Below, piece by piece: positions 55,861 through 64,000 of a DNA stretch of 64,000 nucleotides. How positions within the stretch are numbered: position 1 is the first letter of the stretch; every line of letters begins with the position of its first letter. The stretch covers positions 229,495,916 through 229,559,915 of the forward strand of contig NC_073695.1 in the NCBI RefSeq assembly GCF_029784165.1, written 5' to 3'. The position numbers and the translations under genes were made by a program. This DNA is from Wyeomyia smithii (Eukaryota > Arthropoda > Insecta > Diptera > Culicidae). The notes beneath the pieces are model-generated. The model was not told the DNA's origin and did not search any database. It was given only the letters and a program-made list of their open reading frames with translations.

Positions 55861-56108
55861 GTAATTTTTTTCGCTGAATCTATTGAATAAGCCTCTTGTA
55901 ACCACTGTTATTTTGTCTGTTGATACACAAGAAAGTTTCTACCAAACTCTGAAACACTTGAAATCCTTGGTATGGAAACAGTTGCGAAAGATGCGATACG
56001 TATTCTTGAAGAAAATATTCCGGTGACACAGGCCGAAGACCGCATCTTTCTAGGATGCAAAAACCACGGGATAAGTTGAAGTGAAAACACGAGCAATTGC
56101 GTGCACAC

Positions 56109-57482
56109 TGACGCACTATGGTCCAGAAATGAAAAAAGGCGGTCAAAAGTCATTTTCTTGTAAACGTTACATTTTAGAGCAATACTGTCTTCGGGAAAGT
56201 TTTTGAGTAAAAAAAGATCCTTCTTTGGACATTAACAGATCCGTGATTTATCCCCCTACAAGTGAAATAAAAGGAGTATTTTCTCTAAAAATCAATATTT
56301 TTTATATGTTACAGCAGACTTTAATTTATGATATTTAGGTTTCTATCAATATTTCCTGACAAAAAATTTACTTTTGACAAGTAATTTTCGATTTTCTGCC
56401 GTTTCCCAACACATCCCACGGCAAGATTACCACCAATTGAATTGTCCATGTGCTCTGCACACACGGCAGTTAAAATTTCTTGCAGAAATTTGCAGAAACT
56501 TATAAAATCATGGAACAAAACAACTTTAACGTAAGTTCATTTATGTCATGTTGATCAATAGCGGATCTTTGTTGCGAAAAACAAAGCAAGCTTTGCATTT
56601 TTACGTTTTGATGCATATTTTGAAGTATTATCAATGCATGTAAACAATAACTAATTATTATTGTTGCCTACTAAAGATGAATGATATGAACGGTGCACCT
56701 ATTCGAAAGTATTTGAGCTGAAATTTGAATTTTCAAAAACCACCTGTTTACATGCATCGATTATACTTCAAAAGATGCATCAACACGTAAAAATTCAAAG
56801 CTTGCTATGTTTTTCGCAACAAAAATCCGCTATTGATCAACATGACATAAATGAACTTACGTTAAAGTTGTTTTGTTCCATGATTTTACAAGTTTCTGCA
56901 AATTTCAGCAAAAAATTTTAACTGCCGTGCGTGCAGAGCACATGGACAATTCAATTGGTGGTAATCTTGCCGTGGGATGTGTTGGGAAAAGACAGAAAAT
57001 TGAAAATTACTTGTCAAAAGTAAATTTTTTGGCAGGAAATATTGATAGAAACCTAAATATCATAAATTAAAGTCTGCTGTAACATATAAAAAATAAAGGT
57101 CTGATGTTGTTTTAAAAGTTCAGTGAGAATATCAGAGGTATGGTAGGTTAAAATATGAATTTTAACGGCAAAAACTTTATTTTTAAAACATCATTGAACA
57201 TAATCAGATAGTTCAGTAAGATTGAGAAATAGCTACCTATTGTCTTCAGCAAAGTTTTTTCTTATATTATTTTGGAAAACTTTGCCAAAGACGACGATAA
57301 AAAATATTGATTTTTAGAGAAAATATTTTTTTTATCTCACTTATAGGGGGATTAATCACGGATCTGTTAATGTCCAAAGAAGGATCTTTTTTTACTCGAA
57401 AACTTTCCCGAAGACAGTATTGCTCTAAAATGTATCGTTTACGAGAAAATGACTTTTTTCATTTCTGGACCACAGTGTGACG
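56109..57482. mobile_element. 1.36 kb palindromic Transib-like element
   Basis: The element spans 56114-57477. The left end reads CACTATGGTCCAGAAATG and the right end, in inverse complement, CACTGTGGTCCAGAAATG. The 5 bp repeat TGACG flanks it exactly (56109-56113, 57478-57482). The arms are inverted over about 590 bp, meeting near 56700. CACWRTG-type ends with a 5 bp duplication are diagnostic of Transib, the DNA transposon superfamily from which RAG1 derives. Each arm holds a 65-codon ORF (56321-56518 minus; 56873-57070 plus) whose products differ at only five positions. The right arm has ~215 bp (57095-57310) absent from the left. Confidence 0.65.
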
Positions 57483-57665
57483 GCACGTAAGGGTTGCATT
57501 CCGCACTAAACTGTCCTCCAACCAGAAGCCCTTGGTCTTCTAAAAACTTTGTTGAAGACCACAACTTTCTTGGAGGTCGGAACCGTGAGATAAGTTAAGG
57601 TCAAAATATGGAACATTGGTCCACATTAGTGCCACATAGCAGCAGAATTCTGCACTAAGGATAAA
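57483..57665. repeat. Flanking tandem-repeat monomer
   Basis: GAAGACCACAACTTTCTTGG, GAGATAAGTTAAGGTCAAAA and GGTCCACATTAGTGCCACAT align in direct orientation with 56036-56125 (GAAGACCGCATCTTTCTAGG, GGATAAGTTGAAGTGAAAAC, GCACACTGACGCAC). The palindromic element therefore sits between related monomers. Confidence 0.5.
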
Positions 57666-57739
57666 CGAAGTATGCAGAAAACCTGTATTGTTTATAACTC
57701 CACGAAATCGTAAACCAAGTCAATGCCAGTTTAAAAATT

Positions 57740-59290
57740 TTCTAAAAAATTATTACATGGCGACCGTGTCAAAAATTAACGAAATTTACCAACCTTACAA
57801 TAATTAATAACTCAACGAAATACCAGTTTACGTACCTTCTAAAAATTTATTATATAGCGACCGCGTCAAATTGACAAAATGGATACATAATCATGATAAC
57901 GTTTCGAAACGAATTGTAGACACGACAGAAACATTTAGACTCAAATTCTGATAAAATCAAAGAAAACGGATAACACTGGACGATAAAAACGAGAAAAAAA
58001 TGCCCTAGAGATTAACTTTGTTAAAAATGAAAGATTAAACCGTGTTACCCTGTGTTACCAGTGTAATCTAAAGTAAATGATTATCTTGAATTTTATTGAA
58101 AAATTAAATATTCTACGCGCAGTTACGGTTTTCTATTAAAAGCCAAAATCGAAGCAAGTCATTAGATACCTTCTTAAGGATCAACTACACGGCAATCGTG
58201 ACAAAATTTAAACAACATTGAGACAGAGTTGGCTCTTTTAGACTTTTTAGTTTTAGTTTTCCCTACATGATGCCAGGGAAAAATGTGCACAATTGAGAGT
58301 AAATTGAATTCAACGCAAATTGAAAAGGTCTTAACAAGAAGTACAGCAAAAGTTAGATTTTATGTTATTCCTTAGCGCAACATTTTTTTTATGATATTCT
58401 ATTTTTTTATCGCGGATTCAAGTCCTGTCTGCATGCGGCAAATCTATTTTTATAGTTCGCTTTTTTCTCGCTTTCCTTACTACATACACTGTCTTTAAAG
58501 AAATCAATAATGCCTATTAAATGCTTAAGCACGTGAATTAATGCTCCATCAATTCTTTGAAAAATGTTGTTTTCTATTGGCTTAAGAAAAAACAGTGGAA
58601 TCATTTAAATCGAAGACGGCTAATTTGATAATAATTTACCATTTTCAACGTGAAACAATTCGGTAGCTTCCGTTAACGGTGCCGGCAATGTTTTTATGAT
58701 AGGTTAGGGAAGTAATCTTTTTTGCCATGCCAGAGTTTATTTCTGCATCTCAAACGACTGTTACAGAAAGGAAGGGTAATTTTGCCATTGTGGTAAGTGA
58801 TAGATTTTTACACTTTTACCCTTCCATTTTCGGTTATCAACTCTTCACCATTATTATATGGCGACTGCGTCAAAAATTGACAAATTGTTGCATGATCTTA
58901 TATTTCGAAACAAATTGGGAAAATGACATAAACATATAGAATAAAATTGTGATAAATTCGAGAAACGAGTTACAGAAACAACAGAAACATTTAACAGCAA
59001 ATTTTGAAAAAATCAAAATGAATTAATAATATGAAATTTTTAGATAAAAAATTGAAGCTTTTCACGCATCATAACCCTCTCTCAAATTAACTGCATGGCA
59101 ACCATGACAAAATTAAAATAACACTGAGACATAATCGGCTGTACTTTTTAGTTATTCACTACATAATATCAGCTAAAATAGCGTTTTGAAAACGAGATTG
59201 GTGAAATAAAATGCTCGATTGAGAGTAAGGAAAATTCAACGCAAATTGAAACGGCCCAAACGAGAAGTAGGTACAGCCTAACTAAAAATA
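57740..59290. repeat. Diverged ~1 kb direct duplication with a repeated short motif
   Basis: 57835-58350 and 58848-59285 are related in direct orientation (ACAGAAACATTTA, AATTGAGAGTAA or GATTGAGAGTAAGG, ATTCAACGCAAATTGAAA). The motif TACATGGCGACCGTGTCAAAA, in variants, occurs five times: near 57758, 57851, 58183, 58857 and 59093. ORFs inside (65 and 70 codons) are not shared between the copies. Confidence 0.6.
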
Positions 59291-59349
59291 GCATTGACAA
59301 AAAGATCATTATTTTTGGCAATTCTAACGAAATTATACAATATAAACAA

Positions 59350-61770
59350 CAATGATTCCCAGCGGCGGCGGTATGCTGTGCTGTTATCTGCTGTCCCTCT
59401 TTAGGTGTGACTTGGGGTGGCAGATTTTACTGCGCAAACGCACCCTTATTGCTGTTTCCGCTGTCGATGACAACCACGTTCGACGGTCTGTTATCACTTG
59501 TGCCATTGCAAGGGTCGAAAGGATCACCGGATGTGTCGGCCATCCTATCAATGTGTGTGTGTTTTTGTTTACATTTTTCTCGCTTTAATACCGTTCCCGT
59601 CTCATTAATAGCGGGACGTACAGCTGCCGCCAGGGTGTAACCCATTTTCTGTTTTAGTGGGTGTCCTTTTTTCGCCAGGTACAGTTATTGATCAAATATT
59701 TGCATAGTTGACAAACAAACGGCCTCCCGAGGCACGTTCGTGCGAGATGATACAAACAAACAAGGGAGTGAGTTTGGCCGTTTTTTCTTCGAACCTCTGT
59801 ATTGGTTGTAGGTAAACATTTTAATGGCATTAATTTCGAATACCGTTCGGATTTCGGAGTAATTTGCATTCCTGTCCGTCGTAGATTGGCTGGTAGCCAT
59901 GGAAATGGGGTCGTTACAACCGAATGCTCTGTTGGCTGTTCGTACGGGACTCCTGGATGACTGCCGACCCGGCGGATGTCGAATAGTCAGACTGGTCGTT
60001 ATGTTGTGAAACTAAAATCATGCAACCAGAGGGTTTATGTGGAGAGGAAAAACGTGTCTGCTACCAAGGCGACAGCACTCATCAATGTCGACGTCTCGCA
60101 CGTACGGTTACAAGATGAATGGGATAAAAAAGCAGACGTAAAATAGTACACCTAATATGCACACAGTAGGCGAAGGTTCACAGCAGTAAGGGTCGTGCGG
60201 TACTAGGGGAATGGAAGTTTTGATGGTCGACTCTTGGTTGATTTTTATCGAAGCTGGCCACGCAGAAGGCACCGCAATGGCAATAAACCTAGCAACAGTG
60301 TCGTTTCACTGGTGTTTGTGTGTGTTTTTTTGTTTGCTGTGGTTGCCAGAGGTGACGATAATGATGATGGCCATTTCGCAGAAAAGTGGCACGCCCTGGA
60401 TGATGCAGAGCTCAGCGATTATGTAGGCCACATGTGCTGAGGGAACAATTATTATCTAACGTGCAAAATAACGTTAAATTGTTCTTCAAATGCAAATTGG
60501 TCGTTGAATCAGATGGCTTTTGGTGGGATAATTTCGATTTTTCTATGGTACGAAGTTGAAAGTTTAAAATTTATACAAACTTATTAATATATATGGAGTT
60601 TAATGTCTGTGAATTTAATCCTGTGTGATATGATTCTATCGGTCATTCCAAATCATAATGATTGGATGAATAATTAAGATAGTGTATCCGTCTATCGTCT
60701 GCCTAATTCGTAGGTAAAACCAAGCAGAAAAGGCTTACAGCAGCTAATCTAAAATCACGAGGGAGGATCGGTGCTTGCAATTAAGTTAAAATAATTGTTT
60801 TAGCAAAGGAGAACAATTTGAACATGAATTTCGACAAGCTAAAGCTAAAATCTTTCCCGCAAAACGATGCTTGTCAAGAATTCGAAATGAAACGGGTACG
60901 CTAATGGAAAAATAATCCTAATAAACTGTCGATATTGGCTAGATACGAAATATTACTTTTCTAACGAAGCTCCAGTTAAATTTCATCAAAGTTTATTTTC
61001 AAGGTTGATGTTATTATCAAACATTTTCATCAATTTAGAAACATATATAACCAAAAACGGCTGCTTCTGCCCTCTCACTGTAAACCGTATAACTCCTGAT
61101 TTCCTGATTAGTTGGTTTTGTTATGTATGTTTCAACAAATTCTCTCGACATCGCAGGAGGGGACTATCGGTATTACGGCAATCATGTTGTGTTCGCCCTC
61201 CCGGTATCGAACGCCCGGTTGAATACATTTTTAATGGAATAATTATGATTTATTCAAATGTTTGCTTGTTGTCGGGTTCACCTCGAAAAAGAGGGGGCCA
61301 TTGCGCTCGCCGCCAAGGGATGCTGCTACCCACGCAGCCCGGTGTGACACAGGGTGTATGCCGATTATTCAACTCAACCGAGAGGCGGTTACCGAGCCGA
61401 GATTCAATCACGAACAGGCACGGGCCACACTTCGTTGTGTGAAAGTTTCTCGGTACTCCTCCTGGAAAGAGTCCTCAACTCGATGGTGGCTGATGGGGGA
61501 TGGGTTTCGAGACTTGTGGCGACGATAGCGACGACGACGACGACGACTTGCAATTTATTAGCGACTTATGTGTTTCGATTCCAACGTCAATTGTCAGCGA
61601 TAGGGAGAAACGACGTGTGAAAGTGAAGGCGATATTAATTGAAATTGCTCTCGGTACGGAATGGTCTGATGGCAGAGTGTTGTGCGAGTTGCGACCATAC
61701 TGGACAGGCAATCAAAGTGATCCTTCAGAGTCTGTCTGTCCTTGACTTGGGGAGAGGTTTCGCTATTTCG
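59350..61770. other. Long GC-richer unique block with (GAC)n
   Basis: About 2.4 kb, mixed with A+T-rich 60450-61000. A (GAC)n microsatellite lies at 61529-61547. Overlapping ORFs on both strands reach 145 codons (61005-61442) but show no recognisable domain, conserved start context or splice-site pairing. Candidate intronic or intergenic regulatory DNA. Confidence 0.35.
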
Positions 61771-61949
61771 TGATTGCATTAAATGGCTCTGAGGTATTAT
61801 TTATCGGAACATATGGTCAACCGTCCGGAATGACGGCTAAGCATTGTTGGTAATTAATTTTCAAAGAGGCGTCATGCCACATGATGTTTAGTGTTTAGAA
61901 ACGATCAATAAAGCGCATTGTTTTACTGACATGCATTCCATTTCGCACA

Positions 61950-62171
61950 TCCTTTATCAATTTTATTAACTTTGACTATTTCTTTTTCCTTTTTTTCAGG
62001 TGAATTCGTTTGTTGAGTAAACAATCTCATCTCCTCTACCGATTACTATACATATGTTAAGACGAATTTTAAAAAAGTACGTTCAACTTGCGTCTGTCTA
62101 ACAGGCGTCCGCTATCTTGAAATTTGAAGAAACACTCTTGTAATTAGTACATGTATGTCTGACCACGGTTT
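61950..62171 (+). other. Candidate small non-coding exon with strong acceptor
   Basis: TATTAACTTTGAC (branch-point-like) followed by a 20-base pyrimidine tract ending TTTTTTTCAG| at 61999 is the best acceptor seen in the window. GTTT|GTAAGTATG at 62172 is a donor with a perfect intron side but a poor exon side. The 172 nt between (62000-62171) have stops in all three frames, so it could only be an untranslated exon, perhaps the second exon of the transcript starting at 20285. A decayed mariner follows directly. Confidence 0.3.
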
Positions 62172-62309
62172 GTAAGTATGGAAAATTTTTGTCGTCGTTA
62201 TGTTATATTATAGTGTTACTTGAACAACTCTATCCCTTAAAATTTAGCTCGATTTTACTCTTAGTGAGTTTGGTCCTTCGCCTAGAATCGCAGAGTTGAA
62301 ATAGGGACG

Positions 62310-62560
62310 ATTTTGTAGTGGACGACGATGGTCGCATCAGAAAAGCCTCATTTGGTGATATTACGACCAATGGCCGAAACCTTGAGCTATCAATTCACAC
62401 CCGAAATGAAAGAACATTCGAAACAGTGGGTTGAATAAGGACAACCGCCTCCAAAGACAGCGAAGATCATTCCATCCGCTGGCATCAGTTTTCTGGGAAT
62501 CGCGTGGGATTACCTGAAAAAAAAAAAACGATGATCTTTCTAGTTTTCTCTTGGTTCTAT
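62310..62560 (+). pseudogene. Mariner transposase, central fragment
   Basis: One frame reads AETLSYQFTPEMKEHSKQW, then after a stop GQPPPKTAKIIPSAGISFLG. This matches the mariner block between the first and second catalytic Asp (family DETW...YTPE.K.QS.QW...G...PK.AK....AGKVM.SVFWD). The first Asp context and the rest are lost. It could be the same family as 24492-24670. Confidence 0.68.
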
Positions 62561-62619
62561 TTCCATAAATACTTAATAATTGAATGAGTTGTAGTATGTT
62601 TCCTAAGATTTTCTCCTAT

Positions 62620-62965
62620 GAAATTCAGGTAATCGTGCGACTGGCAACACTTCCGTTCAAAATCAGTTTCCTTCAAATTGCATCATTCGGAATGTCCATA
62701 TTCAGTTCCAGAGTCTAGCAGAATAGCAATACGAAATTTTACTTTATTTCTTTAACATGTTCGAGATTTGCTCATAACACTTCGAGATGATAAGTGTTTT
62801 TCGTGTAAAAATTTGTCAAGAGAACTATAAAATATTCGCTTGAATTCGAAATGAAAATGCATTTTTTTCATAGTTAAAAAACACATTTGGCAACACTGCC
62901 GCTTGAATTGATTTTCTCGATTTCTTGACTAATTTGCATCGAAAATCATGTAATGTCTTTTGCAG
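62620..62965. repeat. Diverged copy of the 470-1490 palindrome module
   Basis: GTTCGAGATTTGCTCATAAC, CGAGATGATAAGTGTTTTTC, TTGGCAACACTGCC and GATTTTCTCGATTTCTTG follow the order of module S1-S2 at 1230-1490 in the + orientation, with many substitutions. The palindromic partner is absent here. Confidence 0.5.
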
Positions 62966-63309
62966 TCATGACTCATGATTAAAAAAAAAAATAATGAAAA
63001 TAATTACGTAACTCTGTTGCAAGACTTCTCTCCCAAACGATGGAGGTCGGATTTTTATATAACTTCTATAATTGTCTTAATTTCTTCATTTAAAATTTTG
63101 TCCATCTCATTCAGCGCGAGATGAAAACTTTTTGCGATTTTATGTAAGTATCCTGAAACACTGGATCCATATGTTGGTCAATTGTAATTACCGGAAACAA
63201 GTTACTTGATAATTTAAGATGTAAAGTATACACTACATGTTTTGCAAACTCTGTTTTGCTAGATTTTATTACGAATGGGCAGCATAGATCGGAAGGAAAA
63301 TGAAAAAGG
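62966..63309. other. No gene seen
   Basis: A+T-rich; no ORF of note. Confidence 0.5.
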
Positions 63310-63480
63310 ACACAAGACTACATTCCGCTATCGGAACTTGACCTACTGATCATCATACACAGACTCCACGGCCTACTGTTGAGGGTACAGAACAATTGCA
63401 GGACGTTTTGACAGTTACCGTGTCCCCCGACCCAGGATTCGACATACGACGACTGGCTTGTTAGACTAGCATTGAATTTA
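63310..63480 (-). mobile_element. tRNA-derived SINE, family B, copy 2
   Basis: Minus strand: AACAAGCCAGTCGTCG (A-box side), ATGTCGAATCCTGGG (B-box-like), then CAATTGTTCTGTACCCTCAA and AGTCTGTGTATGATGATCAG. It aligns with 40491-40684 but has lost part of the segment after the B box. Confidence 0.65.
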
Positions 63481-63769
63481 GAAGTGAAATTTTCTAAAAA
63501 AATGTGGAAAAATGTCTCTTGAAGAAAAAAAGAGAACAGAAAAATGTATTACACCACGTTGATCCTACATCTCTAATTGCTTTTGTAACAAATCGTAAGG
63601 CTAGAGAGTACATCTTCCGCATAGGAGCGCTACGTAATTTATGGATGCCACCTTAAGAAAAAAAGTTCTTCCAATGTCCAATATTTATCATGTTTTTGCC
63701 ATGGACGTACGGTAATGACAAGATTTACCGCAGACAGCAAAAGCAGCGATCGAAAAGGTTTAAATTTCT

Positions 63770-63976
63770 CCACCACTATGGGGCCCTCTTTGCTTAAAAC
63801 ATTTAGAGGTAAGAAAATTTCAAATTGTGGAATGATTTAACGTTTCGCTGGAAGGTGACGAGCAAAAAAAAGGTCTTCACTCTGTCATCACGTCTGTTCC
63901 AGGACTAGGGAGGGCCTTCGAATCGGGAGGCCCGGGGTGTTTGCTCCCGTTGCCCCCTTTAAAGCCGGGCCTGACT
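63770..63976. mobile_element. CAGGG-ended MITE, family G, copy 2 (inverted)
   Basis: In reverse complement it reads CAGGCCCGGCTTTAAAGGGG, CCCCGGGCCTCCCGATTCG, CCTAGTCCTGGAACAGACGT and TTTTTTGCTCGTCACCTTCC, matching the landmarks of 51293-51478 in opposite orientation. The left border (GGGGCCCTC near 63781) is approximate. Confidence 0.6.
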
Positions 63977-64000
63977 ATGATAAAAACAAACAATTTTCAA

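Noticed and set aside
61005..61442. 145-codon plus ORF in a GC-richer block
   Set aside because: The first third is A+T-rich non-coding-like sequence and the rest overlaps two other open frames; no recognisable domain.
1..64000. Endogenous viral sequence
   Set aside because: Mosquito genomes often carry viral insertions, so I looked for RNA-virus polymerase, nucleoprotein and LTR-element motifs. None was recognisable; all polymerase-like motifs fit non-LTR retrotransposons.
1..64000. CRISPR arrays, operons, bacterial promoters, tRNA or rRNA genes
   Set aside because: Sequence is eukaryotic in style; tRNA-like segments are SINE heads with damaged promoter boxes and SINE bodies attached.

Overview
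This window is non-coding, transposon-rich eukaryotic DNA. The best fit is the genome of a culicine (Aedes-like) mosquito. It is A+T rich and has no operons or densely packed ORFs. No open frame looks like a complete cellular gene. Nearly every recognisable protein similarity is to a decayed transposon enzyme: non-LTR reverse transcriptases of the RTE (JAM-like), LOA and Jockey groups, mariner, pogo and Tc1/mariner transposases, and a gag-like ORF1. There are also three tRNA-derived SINE families and many short terminal-inverted-repeat elements of the kind abundant in mosquitoes. The species assignment is an inference from repeat style. I saw no tRNA or rRNA genes and no CRISPR array.

Layout. 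1-9 kb: SINE, a ~930 bp palindrome, two pairs of dispersed repeats, a 395 bp hAT-type MITE, a 991 bp TA-flanked MITE, a 159 bp MITE and a second SINE. 9.6-11.8 kb: a TA-flanked MITE broken by two later insertions, each with its own target duplication. 13.5-14.1 kb: first copy of a ~650 bp hAT-like element whose second copy is at 34.5-35.2 kb. 18.3-20.0 kb: decayed pogo transposase and a pogo-like terminus. 20.28-21.72 kb: the only convincing host-gene feature, an insect core promoter (Inr plus DPE at the correct spacing) followed by a ~1.44 kb non-coding first exon ending in a perfect AAG|GTAAGT donor. The rest of the window on the + strand may therefore be first-intron sequence. A possible second non-coding exon lies at 62.0-62.17 kb.

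24.5-31 kb: mariner, foldback-like, Jockey and pogo-type remnants, then an RTE element (minus strand) inside a LOA element (plus strand). 31.3-33.2, 43.9-45.4, 53.0-53.8 and 59.3-61.8 kb: GC-richer, apparently single-copy blocks without convincing coding capacity, the natural candidates for intronic regulatory DNA. 36.4-36.9 kb: a Tc1/mariner DNA-binding domain. 37.6-42.2 kb: a 4.6 kb terminal-inverted-repeat element containing a 1.49 kb long-TIR element with a perfect 9 bp target duplication, and a SINE. 46-50 kb: two more copies of the TA MITE, one lying within a non-LTR ORF1 remnant. 54.3-55.2 kb: a Jockey reverse transcriptase interrupted by a ~280 bp insert. 55.3-59.3 kb: degenerate tandem repeats around a 1.36 kb palindromic element whose ends (CACTRTGG) and 5 bp target duplication point to Transib, the superfamily related to RAG1. 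62-64 kb: mariner, SINE and MITE remnants.

The parts do not form a biochemical system. The window is best read as a layered record of transposon insertions inside or beside one long-intron gene. All identities come from reading the sequence by eye, without searches or alignments.
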